Positions 8,208-16,657 of a DNA stretch of 41,955 nt are shown here, piece after piece. Under the pieces are notes generated by a model. That model had not been told where the DNA came from and searched no databases. It saw only the letters and a list, made by a program, of their open reading frames with translations. Numbering within the stretch: position 1 is the first letter of the stretch; each line of letters opens with the position of its first letter. Origin of the DNA: Hydrogenophilales bacterium (lineage in GTDB: Bacteria > Pseudomonadota > Gammaproteobacteria > Burkholderiales > Thiobacillaceae); contig JAGXGP010000151.1 in NCBI GenBank assembly GCA_024636775.1, positions 1 to 41,955 on the forward strand, in the 5' to 3' direction. The translations under genes were made by a program, and so were the position numbers.

Positions 8208-9410
8208 ATGGAAGCGTTGAAAACGGGCAGTGATGTCTTGTTTGTGTTGTTGGGAGGCATCATGGTGCTGGCCATGCATGCCGGATTTGCCTTTCTGGAA
8301 TTGGGGACGGTCCGCAAGAAAAACCAGGTCAATGCCCTGGTCAAGATCATCACCGACTTTTCGGTTTCCACGATTGCCTACTTTTTCATTGGCTACAGCT
8401 TGGCCTATGGCGTCAGCTTCTTTTCCAGTGCTGAAGTCCTGTCAGCAAAAAATGGCTACGAACTGGTCAAATTCTTTTTCTTGCTGACCTTTGCAGCAGC
8501 TATCCCGGCGATTGTGTCGGGCGGTATTGCCGAGCGTGCACGATTCAATCCGCAACTGGCTGCCACGTTTGCGCTGGTCGGATTGGTTTACCCGTTCTTT
8601 GAAGGCATCGTCTGGAACGGTAATTACGGCATTCAGGACTGGTTGGCGTTGACATTTGGAGCCAGTTTCCACGACTTTGCCGGGTCGGTCGTGGTGCACG
8701 CAATGGGGGGGTGGATAGCCCTGCCTGCAGTGCTGCTACTGGGTGCGCGTCGCGGCCGCTACAACAAAGACGGCATGGTCTCGGCACACCCCCCGTCTAA
8801 CATCCCGTTTTTGGCATTGGGCGCATGGATCCTCACGGTAGGCTGGTTCGGCTTCAATGTAATGTCGGCGCAACTGATCGAAGCGGTATCAGGTTTGGTG
8901 GCCGTGAATTCTCTGATGGCGATGGTGGGTGGCACGCTGGCGGCAATGGTGATTGGCCGCAATGACCCGGGCTTCATCCACAACGGCCCGCTGGCTGGTC
9001 TGGTGGCGGTGTGCGCGGGATCTGATCTGATGCATCCACTGGGCGCACTGGCCACTGGTGTGATTGCCGGTGCGCTGTTTGTCTGGATGTTTATGGTGAC
9101 GCAGAACCGCTGGAAAATCGACGACGTGCTCGGCGTGTGGCCGCTGCATGGATTATGCGGTGCTTGGGGCGGCATTGCCGCAGGCATCTTCGGCGCCAAG
9201 GCGCTGGGCGGAATGGGCGGCGTTAGCCTGGCATCGCAAGTGATAGGCACGCTGGGTGGTGTGGTCGTGGCACTGGTTGGCAGTCTGGTGGTGTATGGCG
9301 TACTGAAGCAGTTTGTGGGTCTGCGGCTGAATGCAGAAGCGGAATTCAATGGCGCCGACCTCAGTATTCACAAGGTTTCCGCTACAGCCGAACGCGAAAC
9401 CAACTGGTAA
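8208..9410 (+). CDS. amt: Ammonium transporter, Amt family
   Basis: This integral inner-membrane channel takes up ammonium. The 400-residue protein starts at an ATG behind GGGGAG and has about 11 hydrophobic segments. Family signatures include FAFLELGTVRKKNQVNAL, AIVSGGIAERARF, DFAGSVVVHAMGGW (first pore His) and VWPLHGLCGAWGGIAAG (second pore His). There is no signal peptide of the AmtB kind and no adjacent glnK, unlike the usual glnK-amtB pair, so PII control must come from elsewhere. It is apparently monocistronic, with its own sigma-54 promoter and a strong palindrome after the stop. The C-terminal tail after FVGLRL is about 30 residues. Confidence 0.93.
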   Translation: MEALKTGSDVLFVLLGGIMVLAMHAGFAFLELGTVRKKNQVNALVKIITDFSVSTIAYFFIGYSLAYGVSFFSSAEVLSAKNGYELVKFFFLLTFAAAIPAIVSGGIAERARFNPQLAATFALVGLVYPFFEGIVWNGNYGIQDWLALTFGASFHDFAGSVVVHAMGGWIALPAVLLLGARRGRYNKDGMVSAHPPSNIPFLALGAWILTVGWFGFNVMSAQLIEAVSGLVAVNSLMAMVGGTLAAMVIGRNDPGFIHNGPLAGLVAVCAGSDLMHPLGALATGVIAGALFVWMFMVTQNRWKIDDVLGVWPLHGLCGAWGGIAAGIFGAKALGGMGGVSLASQVIGTLGGVVVALVGSLVVYGVLKQFVGLRLNAEAEFNGADLSIHKVSATAERETNW

Positions 9411-9448
9411 TACGCTTTGATATTCCGGTTGGATCAGCTTCGCTGACT

Positions 9449-9476
9449 GGACGCCCCATGAATTCATGGGGCGTCC
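9449..9476. terminator. Perfect palindrome between convergent amt and kinase genes
   Basis: A 28-base perfect inverted repeat (arms 9449-9462 and 9463-9476, GGACGCCCC...GGGGCGTCC) sits between two converging genes. RNA from either strand can form a very stable hairpin with a small AATT loop. The following T-tract is poor on both sides. A bidirectional terminator is the likeliest role. Confidence 0.6.
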
Positions 9477-9489
9477 ATTTCAGTTCAGT

Positions 9490-10746
9490 TCAGTTTTTCT
9501 GGTTTTTCTGCAATTGCCGCACGTGTCTGCGACGTTCATCCTGCAGTTGTTCAAGCTGACGATCAATTTGTACGACATCGGGATACTGTTCGGTGTATTC
9601 CAGAAGCAGTTCTGTGCGCTTGATGCGCAATTCAACCAGTTTTTTGTCGAGGCCGAGCAAGTAGGCATCCGCTTTTATCGGATTTGATTGCTTCGGATCC
9701 GTGCTAGCGTCAGGCAAGCTGTCTTCGGATTGTGACGGACCTTGAGTTGATGTTGCACTTGCCTTCGGAGTGCGTGTGTTTTGCGTGGTTTGAATTGCTG
9801 TCAGAGGCTTCTCGATGAAGTGCTCTATCACAATGATCCCGAGCCCGATCAATACAAATATGCCAAAGGGTGTTCCAAACGCCAGCGCAGGCAACAAGCG
9901 GGACACCTTGTTGCTGGGTAACTTTTCGGGTTTGCGTGCCATGTTCGCAGCCAACGTGTGGAGATCATTGACAAGCGTGCGGGCATCCGGCCGGGCGTTG
10001 GGGTCCTTGTGAAGCATGCGTGTGAGCAGATCAATCAGTTCGGTACGCAGATTGGGGCGAAAGGTGGATGCCGGGGCGGGAGGTTCATGTATCACCCGAT
10101 AGACAATGGACGGCAGGCTATCGCCGTCGAATGCATATTGCCCGGTCAGCATTTCATAAAGCACTGCGCCCAGCGAGAAGATATCTGAGCGACCCTCCAC
10201 TTCACGTCCCATCGCTTGTTCGGGTGACATGTAGCGGGGCGACCCGAGCATTTGTCCGGCCAGGGTATGGCCGCTATTGGTCAGGTGTGCGATTCCGAAG
10301 TCAGTCAGTTTGATGCGTCCATTGCGACCCGTGACAACGACATTGGCGGGTTTGACATCGCGATGGATGACGCCGTGCTCGTGGGCAAACGCCAACGCCT
10401 CGGCCATTTGCAGTGTGGTATCGAGCGCCAGGTCGAGCGGCATGGGACCGTTGTTCATGACGTCGCGCAAGGTTGCACCGGGGAGGTGTTCCATGGCGAT
10501 GTAAGCGAGTTCGTCGGTTTCGCCCACATCGAAAATGGTCACGATATTCGGATGTGACAACCGTCCGGCACTTTGCGCCTCGCGTAAAAAGCGTGTTTCA
10601 GCGCCGGCATCATCCTGACGGAGTTGTGCGATGGCCACGGTTTTGATCGCAACCGTACGTTCGATCAGCGGGTCGCGCGCACGCCAGACTGTACCCATTG
10701 CACCATGACCGATTTCGTCGAGGACTTCGTAGCGACCGATTTTCAT
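9490..10746 (-). CDS. Membrane-anchored Ser/Thr protein kinase (Hanks type, PASTA-less)
   Basis: A 418-residue eukaryotic-like kinase. The kinase domain covers about residues 5-265: Gly loop GHGAMGTVW, ATP lysine in VAIK (35), catalytic HRDVKPANVVV (128-138), DFG (149-151) and APE-like SPRYMSPEQ. All key residues are present, so it should be active. A membrane segment follows at about 287-309, then a Ser/Thr-rich linker and a periplasmic charged coiled-coil-like tail (361-418) with YTEQYPDV at 384-391, similar in feel to chain-length regulators of polysaccharide synthesis. It is the last gene after hpnCDE and an SDR gene, 13 bases from the SDR stop, with no Shine-Dalgarno sequence (upstream bases are pyrimidine-rich), so translation is probably coupled. 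Substrate unknown. Confidence 0.9.
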   Translation of the reverse strand: MKIGRYEVLDEIGHGAMGTVWRARDPLIERTVAIKTVAIAQLRQDDAGAETRFLREAQSAGRLSHPNIVTIFDVGETDELAYIAMEHLPGATLRDVMNNGPMPLDLALDTTLQMAEALAFAHEHGVIHRDVKPANVVVTGRNGRIKLTDFGIAHLTNSGHTLAGQMLGSPRYMSPEQAMGREVEGRSDIFSLGAVLYEMLTGQYAFDGDSLPSIVYRVIHEPPAPASTFRPNLRTELIDLLTRMLHKDPNARPDARTLVNDLHTLAANMARKPEKLPSNKVSRLLPALAFGTPFGIFVLIGLGIIVIEHFIEKPLTAIQTTQNTRTPKASATSTQGPSQSEDSLPDASTDPKQSNPIKADAYLLGLDKKLVELRIKRTELLLEYTEQYPDVVQIDRQLEQLQDERRRHVRQLQKNQKN

Positions 10747-10759
10747 GGAAGGAGCAGGA

Positions 10760-11503
10760 TCAGGGCTGACATTCGATAATTTGGCCGCGAACGGAACGAC
10801 TGTCTTCCCCCATCAAATACAGATACCAGGGCATCAATGCGTCGATGCGGGTCAGCGTTTCGGGGGAAAGCCCCGGGTGAGTGCGCGTGCGCAGGGTGGT
10901 TGCAACCTGACCGGGAATCAAGGTGTTGACGCGGAGCGCTTCGTTGGAAGTGAGCTCGTCTGCCCAGATATGCGTGAGGGTTTCGAGACCGGACTTGGCC
11001 ACTGCGTAGCCGCCCCAGTAAGCGCTGGGATGATGGCCGTGGGTTTCGCCTGTAAAGATGATAGAAGCATCAGGCGCCTGTTTCAGGAGCGGCAAGCAGG
11101 CACGAGTCAGCGCAAATGGCGCAATTAAATTGACCCGCATCAGGGTTTGCCATTGTTCCAGTGTTTGCAGCTCCAGCGGGGTCAGGTTGTAAAAATGATG
11201 CGCGCTGTGAAGCATTCCATCGAGCCGCTTCAGATGATGGGCAATCGTACCTGCCAGCGTTTCCAGGCTGCGGTCGTCGGCGGCAGCCAGGTCGTAAGGA
11301 AACATGGCTGGCTCAGCGCCACCCGAGGCGACGATTTCGTCGTAAACCGTTTCCAGCCTGTCAGCATCGCGAGCGAGCAAGGCCACCGTGGCACCATGAC
11401 GCGCGTAGGCCAGACTGGCGGAACGCCCCAGGCCCGAGCTGGCACCGGTAACGAGAATGACACGACCTGCAAGCAGGTCAGAACGGGGGAGGTAATCTTT
11501 CAT
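10760..11503 (-). CDS. SDR-family oxidoreductase, YciK-like, with altered active site
   Basis: A 247-residue short-chain dehydrogenase/reductase fold with the NAD(P) loop VTGASSGLGRSASL (about 18-31), the helix Asn in MRVNLIAPF and the catalytic YxxxK (Tyr166, Lys170). The rest resembles E. coli YciK (WGGYAVAK, IPGQVATTLRTRTHPG). Two features are odd: the NAG motif reads SAH, and the position 13 residues before Tyr166, normally the catalytic Ser, is Glu153. Its ATG overlaps the hpnE stop by four bases, placing it in the hopanoid precursor operon; its substrate is not known, and no link to hopanoid chemistry can be shown from sequence. Confidence 0.88.
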   Translation of the reverse strand: MKDYLPRSDLLAGRVILVTGASSGLGRSASLAYARHGATVALLARDADRLETVYDEIVASGGAEPAMFPYDLAAADDRSLETLAGTIAHHLKRLDGMLHSAHHFYNLTPLELQTLEQWQTLMRVNLIAPFALTRACLPLLKQAPDASIIFTGETHGHHPSAYWGGYAVAKSGLETLTHIWADELTSNEALRVNTLIPGQVATTLRTRTHPGLSPETLTRIDALMPWYLYLMGEDSRSVRGQIIECQP

Positions 11504-12783
11504 AGTTGTCTAAGTAATGCGCCGGCCGATTGTACTCCGCTCTGTGTTGCGCTTTCGAGCGTGGCGGGGTAGAGGCCTGCGGTGTAATCGCCCGCCAGAA
11601 ATATGCGCGGATGCGCAGTGCAAACATCGGGGCGTGCCATGTTGGGGACACAGCTATACGTGGCCTGTTTCTCCACAATGCTTTTACGCCAATGCGGTGA
11701 GCCCGGTCGCGCGATGCGTTGCAGCTGGGCTTCTGCCTGATCCAACCAATCTGGTGACAGGTTTTCTGCAGCACTTGCAACAAACGCCAGCAAACCGGAC
11801 TGGCCATGACTTTGGCCGCGGTCGAAGACAAACTGAGCGGGGCCATCTGCCAAAGCGAACAGGGGGTGCGTGAGTTGAAACGCCGGGTCGTACTGTACAT
11901 AGCCCGTAGCGATGGGTTGGTAATGATAGGTGGAGACGTCACGCACCACGGGTTCGAGTGCCGGAATGGAGGCGACTAATCCTGACAAATGCTGCGGGGC
12001 AGTGGCCAGGATGGCGTGACTAAAAATGGCCGACTCATCGCGTAAGTTCAACGTGATGGCATCCGATGCAGCCTCAAGGCTGCTTACGCGGCGGGACAGG
12101 CGAACGGACCCGCCGAGTTCGATCAAGCGCGTAGCCGCGGGCGCGGGCAGCAGTGCCGTCAGGTCGCGTCGCGGCAGCAGCAGGTCGCTGTGATGATTGC
12201 AGCCGCCGAAAGCCGCCCGGATGACATCACGGAAAACCGCAGCGCTGGCTATTTCCGGCGGGGTGTTAAGGGCGGATACGCAAAGTGGATGCCACAACAA
12301 ACGGTTCAGCGTTTCGGGCTGGGAACGGGTGAGTTGACTGACCGTCTGAATTTCGGGCGCGCGTGGATTGTGCAGTAGCGCATTCGCCCAGCGTATGGCG
12401 GCCCACTTCTCACGTCCGCTTAATCCCTGCGCGCTGAGCAGTCCCACCAGCAAATGGAACGGTGCGGGAAGGCGCGGACAGGTTAGGCTGAAATCGGGTG
12501 GTTGCTTGAGATTGAGGGGGTGTCGCCATACCTGTTCCGGTGTATTGGCGGGATTCAGGCGGGCTATCAGCTGCAGGGTTTGTTCATAGGCACCCAGCAA
12601 AATGTGTTGGCCGTTGTCGAGCATCCGGCCTTCGATCTCGACTGCGCGCGCACGACCCCCCAGTGTTCGGCTGGCCTCAAACAGCGTGACATTGATTCCG
12701 CCTTCGGCCAGCGTCAGTGCAGCGGTACATCCCGCCCAGCCGCCGCCGACCACAGCGACACTGGGCTGTTTCAACCCCGTCAT
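11500..12783 (-). CDS. hpnE: Hydroxysqualene dehydroxylase
   Basis: HpnE is a flavin amine-oxidase-type enzyme that reduces hydroxysqualene to squalene, the third step of the HpnC-HpnD-HpnE route. The protein has an N-terminal dinucleotide fold (VAVVGGGWAGCTAALTLA), the second-strand Glu in TLFEASRTLGGRAR, the substrate region DNGQHILLGAYEQTL, and the C-terminal FAD motif IFLAGDYTAGLYPATLESA. The ATG at 12783 is chosen because it overlaps the hpnD stop by four bases and puts the FAD loop at about residue 10; an alternative opening 33 bases earlier lies within hpnD. Length 427 residues, as expected. Confidence 0.93.
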   Translation of the reverse strand: MTGLKQPSVAVVGGGWAGCTAALTLAEGGINVTLFEASRTLGGRARAVEIEGRMLDNGQHILLGAYEQTLQLIARLNPANTPEQVWRHPLNLKQPPDFSLTCPRLPAPFHLLVGLLSAQGLSGREKWAAIRWANALLHNPRAPEIQTVSQLTRSQPETLNRLLWHPLCVSALNTPPEIASAAVFRDVIRAAFGGCNHHSDLLLPRRDLTALLPAPAATRLIELGGSVRLSRRVSSLEAASDAITLNLRDESAIFSHAILATAPQHLSGLVASIPALEPVVRDVSTYHYQPIATGYVQYDPAFQLTHPLFALADGPAQFVFDRGQSHGQSGLLAFVASAAENLSPDWLDQAEAQLQRIARPGSPHWRKSIVEKQATYSCVPNMARPDVCTAHPRIFLAGDYTAGLYPATLESATQSGVQSAGALLRQL

Positions 12784-13628
12784 CCTGGAAACAGCCAGGT
12801 CTTGCTGGCCAACCACAGCTTGCGCAAGGGGGTGAGCGAAACACGTGCGCGCAACACGGGAAAGTCGGCACGTTGAATTTCGTTCAGCAAGGTGCGGTAA
12901 ATAGCGGCCATCACCAGACCCGGACGTTGTGCGCGACGTGCATTGACTGGCAGCGCGGCGAGGGCACGGTCGTAACAGGCAATCGCGCGTTCAAACTGAA
13001 ACTGCATCAGCGCCTGAAATGCTGGCGTATCCACGCCTTTCAGGATATCGGTTTCCAGCACACCGAATCGGACCAACTCGTCCTGCGGCAGGTAAATCCG
13101 GCCGCGCCGCGCATCTTCACCCACGTCGCGGATAATGTTGGTGAGCTGGAAGGCGAGCCCCAGTTCGTGCGCATAGCGGCGAATGTCACGGTCGTCTTTG
13201 CTGCGCGGGCCGCTGAACAAGGCAGCTGCAACTTCGCCCACTACGCCCGCTACGCGATAGCAATACAAATTGAGCGATTTGAAGTCGGGATAGCGCAGAT
13301 GGTCGAGATCCATCGCCATGCCATCGACAATTTCCAGTAGCAGCGCCGGTGCCGTATTACGGCCTTGTGGCGTGTCAAACAGCGCGCAGGTTGCCGGGTG
13401 GGTCGGGGCGCCTGCTCCAAACTGGGCAATTTCAGCGCGCCACCAGTCGAGCTTGGCCTGCGCAACCTGCCGCTCGTGACATTCATCCACCACGTCATCG
13501 AGTTCACGGCAGAGTGCGTAAAACGCAGTGATTGCGCGTCGTGTGTCCTGGGGCAGAAAGACAAAGCTGTAATAGAAACTGGAGCCGCTGGCTGCGGCAC
13601 GGTCCTGGCAATATTGATGGACATCCAT
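12780..13628 (-). CDS. hpnD: Presqualene diphosphate synthase
   Basis: HpnD condenses two farnesyl diphosphates to presqualene diphosphate. The 282-residue squalene/phytoene synthase family protein has FYYSFVFLPQDTRRAITAFYA, the first Asp-rich motif in CRELDDVVDE, the second in NIIRDVGEDARRGRIYLP and the QDEL tail of that block. Two bases separate it from hpnC upstream, and it overlaps hpnE. HpnC and HpnD are paralogues; this one is assigned as HpnD because the second motif matches phytoene/presqualene synthases more closely and by gene order. Confidence 0.92.
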   Translation of the reverse strand: MDVHQYCQDRAAASGSSFYYSFVFLPQDTRRAITAFYALCRELDDVVDECHERQVAQAKLDWWRAEIAQFGAGAPTHPATCALFDTPQGRNTAPALLLEIVDGMAMDLDHLRYPDFKSLNLYCYRVAGVVGEVAAALFSGPRSKDDRDIRRYAHELGLAFQLTNIIRDVGEDARRGRIYLPQDELVRFGVLETDILKGVDTPAFQALMQFQFERAIACYDRALAALPVNARRAQRPGLVMAAIYRTLLNEIQRADFPVLRARVSLTPLRKLWLASKTWLFPG

Positions 13629-13630
13629 GA

Positions 13631-14437
13631 TTAAAAGAGTGCGCGTCCGAGCATGTTGATCCAGTCTCTTTTCGTCAGCACCGGACGATTATGGAAAACA
13701 CAGCCGGGATCGGCATGCAGTTTACGCAAGATGGTTTCTCCGCCGAGGATGGTTACACGCAGCTCCAGTCCGATGCGGCCTTTGAGTTTTCTGCCGAGCG
13801 GAGCACCGGCCTGCATGAGTTTACGGGTGCGTTCGATTTGCTTAAGCATCATCGTGTTCCACATACCGCAGGGGTCGCCCTCGGCAATCTGTGTTTCGCT
13901 GACGTGGTTGGACACCAGTTCATCCTGCGGCAGGTAAACCCGGTTTTTCCTGAAATCGACCGCAACATCCTGCAAAAAGTTAATCAGTTGCAGGCTGCTG
14001 CATATGGCATCGGAATAAGCTATGTGCCGTGGATCGTGGTCACCATACAAATGCAGCATTAATCGCCCCACCGGATTGGCCGAGCGACGACAGTAATCCA
14101 TGACTTCGCCGAAATTGGCGTAGCGGGCTTTTTCCACGTCCTGTTCAAAAGCGGAAAGCAGGTCGCGAAATGGAGCGATGGGAATGGAATAAGCATGAAT
14201 GGCTTCGGCCAGTGGACCGAATACGGGATCAGTCGGCATCTCACCGCTTTCGATGCGATCCAACTCAGAATGGTAGGTTGCCAGTTGTCTCAAACGTTCA
14301 GAGGACGGGGCATCACCTTCGTCTGCAATATCGTCCGCACTACGGGCAAATCGGTAGATGGCTTCTACCGGCCGGCGTAAGCGTTTTGGCAGTAACCAGG
14401 ACGCAACAGGGAAATTTTCGTAGTGATCGACCGGCAC
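13631..14437 (-). CDS. hpnC: Hydroxysqualene synthase
   Basis: HpnC converts presqualene diphosphate to hydroxysqualene. The 268-residue protein begins PVDHYENFPVASWLLPKRLR, typical of HpnC, and has the first Asp-rich motif RSADDIADEGD (about 32-42), FCRRSANPVGRL-like YCRRSANPVGRLMLHLYG, and the second motif DVAVDFRKNRVYLPQDEL. The start is GTG with no strong ribosome site. It heads an apparent five-gene operon hpnC-hpnD-hpnE-SDR-kinase. The cyclase shc and other hpn genes are not in the window, so squalene made here could serve hopanoids or another C30 product. The 116 bases between it and tRNA-Leu must hold divergent promoters; none is convincing. Confidence 0.92.
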   Translation of the reverse strand: MPVDHYENFPVASWLLPKRLRRPVEAIYRFARSADDIADEGDAPSSERLRQLATYHSELDRIESGEMPTDPVFGPLAEAIHAYSIPIAPFRDLLSAFEQDVEKARYANFGEVMDYCRRSANPVGRLMLHLYGDHDPRHIAYSDAICSSLQLINFLQDVAVDFRKNRVYLPQDELVSNHVSETQIAEGDPCGMWNTMMLKQIERTRKLMQAGAPLGRKLKGRIGLELRVTILGGETILRKLHADPGCVFHNRPVLTKRDWINMLGRALF

Positions 14438-14553
14438 CGGGCAACAAAAAAAGGAATGGGAATAAAGACTTAGCTAGGATGCCGGGTCGGGTGACGTGAC
14501 AGCATCGTATTGATTATATTACACTTATTGGCCGCAGGTTTTACGGTCGAACC

Positions 14554-14638
14554 GCGAGAGTGGCGGAATTGGTAGACGCACTGGATTTAGGTTCCAGCGC
14601 CGCAAGGCGTGGGGGTTCGAGTCCCCCCTCCCGCACCA
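14554..14638 (+). tRNA. tRNA-Leu (UAG anticodon)
   Basis: An 85-base class II tRNA with long variable arm, closely resembling the E. coli UAG leucine tRNA, with encoded CCA at 14636-14638. The anticodon loop TTTAGGT carries TAG. The D arm reads TGGCGGAATTGGTAGACGC and the T loop TTCGAGT. The acceptor stem pairs GCGAGAG with CTCCCGC, leaving an A4-C69 mismatch where a G-C pair is usual. A weak -35/-10 pair (TTACAC 14519-14524, TACGGT 14542-14547, 17-base spacer) lies upstream. Confidence 0.95.
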
Positions 14639-14689
14639 TTAGGTTTTTGTCGTACACCCATCAACTCAATTCAGCCAGGAAGTATTGTC

Positions 14690-15988
14690 ATGCAAGCAAA
14701 TCTTGAAGTTCTCGAAGGTCTGGCCCGGCGTCTGGATATCAGCGTACCGATGGATCAGCTGGAAACCGAAGTGCAAAGCCGCCTCAAGCGCCTGGCACGT
14801 AACGTCAAGATGGATGGCTTCCGTCCTGGCAAGGCGCCGCTCGGCGCGGTCGCGCGTCAGCATGGTCCTGGCGTGCGCCAGGAGGTGTTGGGCGAAACTT
14901 TACAGGCGCGTTTTGGCAGCGCCATCCAGGAAAACCAGCTCAAAATTGCGGGTTACCCGCGCTTCGAGCCCAAAGCGGGGCAAACAGATACTGCAGAAAT
15001 GACTTTCAGCGCCAGTTTTGAGGTCTATCCTGAAGTCAGGATAGACGATTTGAGCGCCGGAAAAATCAGCCGATCCATCGTGGATCTGGGTGATGCAGAG
15101 GTGATGAAGACTCTGGAAGTGTTGCAGAAGCAGCGTCGTACTTTTGAAACGGTAGACAAAGCCGCAGTTGAAGGCGATCTGCTCAAGTTCGATTATCAGG
15201 GCACGGTTAATGGCGAGGCTTTTGAAGGGGGCAAGGGTGAAGACTTTGCTGCAGTCATCGGCGAAGGTCGTTTGCTGAAAGATTTCGAGCAAAGCCTGAC
15301 CGGCCTCAAGGCGGGTGACAACAAAGGTTTCGACCTCACCTTTCCGGCTGAGTACGCTGCCAAGGAGCTCGCTGGCAAGAAAGCGCATTTCAAAGTGCAG
15401 GTCAAAGAGGTGCAGGCACCGGTGCTGCCGTCCGTGGATGCGGAATTTGCCAAGGCCCTGGGCGTTGAAGACGGTAATGTGGAAACGCTGAAAGCTGAAG
15501 TGAAGTCCAATCTGGAGCGTGAAGTCAAACGCCGCGTACAGACGAAGCTGAAAGAGCAGACCATGGAATTGCTGCTGCAAAAGAGTACGCTGGACTTGCC
15601 TCAAAGCCTGGTGGCGATGGAAACCGACCGTTTGCGCAGCATGACGGAGGCCGATATGCAGCAGCGTGGGGTTCAGACAATGAAGTTAAGTGCCGATATG
15701 TTTACTGGACAGGCTGAACGCCGGGTGCGGTTGGGGTTGATCCTGGCTGAGATTGTGCAGACGCACAAACTGGTGGCACAACCAGAACAGATCCGTGCCT
15801 TGATACTGGAACAGGCGCAAAGCTATGAGGAGCCCGAACAAGTGATGCAGTGGTACTACCAAAGCCCCGAGCGGATGCAGGAGATCGAGTCCCTGGCGCT
15901 GGAAGAGAATGTGGTAGCATGGGTTGCAGGTCAGGCCCAAGTGGAAGACGTGACAACCTCCTTTGAAGAACTGATGGGACGTGCCTGA
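14690..15988 (+). CDS. tig: Trigger factor (ribosome-associated chaperone, peptidyl-prolyl isomerase)
   Basis: Trigger factor binds ribosomal protein L23 and shields nascent chains. The 432-residue product has the ribosome-binding N-domain with the signature region [17 protein letters not shown] (L23-binding GFRxGK), the FKBP-type isomerase domain around [22 protein letters not shown], and a helical C-domain ending in the acidic SFEELMGRA. The ATG at 14690 follows CAGGAAG; the open frame upstream runs into the tRNA and is not coding. It overlaps clpP by one base (TGATG), giving the classical tig-clpP-clpX order. Confidence 0.96.
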   Translation: MQANLEVLEGLARRLDISVPMDQLETEVQSRLKRLARNVKMDGFRPGKAPLGAVARQHGPGVRQEVLGETLQARFGSAIQENQLKIAGYPRFEPKAGQTDTAEMTFSASFEVYPEVRIDDLSAGKISRSIVDLGDAEVMKTLEVLQKQRRTFETVDKAAVEGDLLKFDYQGTVNGEAFEGGKGEDFAAVIGEGRLLKDFEQSLTGLKAGDNKGFDLTFPAEYAAKELAGKKAHFKVQVKEVQAPVLPSVDAEFAKALGVEDGNVETLKAEVKSNLEREVKRRVQTKLKEQTMELLLQKSTLDLPQSLVAMETDRLRSMTEADMQQRGVQTMKLSADMFTGQAERRVRLGLILAEIVQTHKLVAQPEQIRALILEQAQSYEEPEQVMQWYYQSPERMQEIESLALEENVVAWVAGQAQVEDVTTSFEELMGRA

Positions 15989-16644
15989 TGCACATTGATT
16001 TTGAACGCGGAATTTCGAATTCCCAGCATTTTGAACCCCAAGGCTTGGGGCTGGTTCCCATGGTCGTTGAGCAAAGTGGCCGGGGCGAACGTGCTTACGA
16101 CATTTACTCGCGCCTGCTCAAGGAACGGGTTATTTTTCTGGTCGGCCCGGTGAACGATTCAACTGCCAATCTGGTGGTTGCGCAAATGTTGTTCCTTGAA
16201 TCCGAAAACCCCGACAAAGACATCTTTTTCTATATCAACTCGCCCGGCGGCTCGGTTTCGGCTGGCATGGCGATTTACGACACCATGCAGTTCATCAAGC
16301 CGGACGTATCCACGCTTTGTATTGGTCAAGCGGCCAGCATGGGCGCGTTCCTGTTGACAGCAGGTGCCAAGGGCAAGCGTCATTGCCTGCCCAACTCACG
16401 CGTCATGATTCACCAACCGCTGGGTGGGTTTCAGGGGCAAGCATCGGATATCGCCATTCATGCCAAAGAGATTCTTTATTTGAAAGGGCGCCTCAATGAC
16501 ATGCTGGCCAAACACACTGGCCAAAGCATTGAAGTGATAGATCGCGATACAGATCGCGATAACTTTATGAGTGCAGACGACGCGGTCAGTTATGGTTTGG
16601 TCGACAAGGTACTGACCAGCCGTATCGAAGCATCTGGCAATTAA
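15988..16644 (+). CDS. clpP: ATP-dependent Clp protease proteolytic subunit
   Basis: ClpP forms the tetradecameric serine protease chamber served by ClpX. The 218-residue protein contains [23 protein letters not shown], the oxyanion [16 protein letters not shown], the nucleophile in GQAASMGAF (Ser117), the catalytic His142 in MIHQPLGG and the Asp in [15 protein letters not shown]. The N-terminus from the first ATG (MHIDFERG) is somewhat longer than the E. coli propeptide; a second in-frame ATG at MVVEQ would be too short for the processed form. Its start overlaps the tig stop. Confidence 0.96.
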   Translation: MHIDFERGISNSQHFEPQGLGLVPMVVEQSGRGERAYDIYSRLLKERVIFLVGPVNDSTANLVVAQMLFLESENPDKDIFFYINSPGGSVSAGMAIYDTMQFIKPDVSTLCIGQAASMGAFLLTAGAKGKRHCLPNSRVMIHQPLGGFQGQASDIAIHAKEILYLKGRLNDMLAKHTGQSIEVIDRDTDRDNFMSADDAVSYGLVDKVLTSRIEASGN

Positions 16645-16657
16645 GCAAGGAACCGGC

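Noticed and set aside
9478-9505. Short TTCAG tandem repeat and the CAGAAAAAC duplication at the kinase 3' end
   Set aside because: Three five-base units and two nine-base units; probably simple slippage, too short to call a repeat feature.
12717-13340. Plus-strand frame across hpnE/hpnD
   Set aside because: Antisense to two recognised genes, spanning their overlap, with no motif.
14438-14553. Possible small gene or regulatory RNA between hpnC and tRNA-Leu
   Set aside because: No open frame with a ribosome site and no stable hairpin seen; most likely just divergent promoters.
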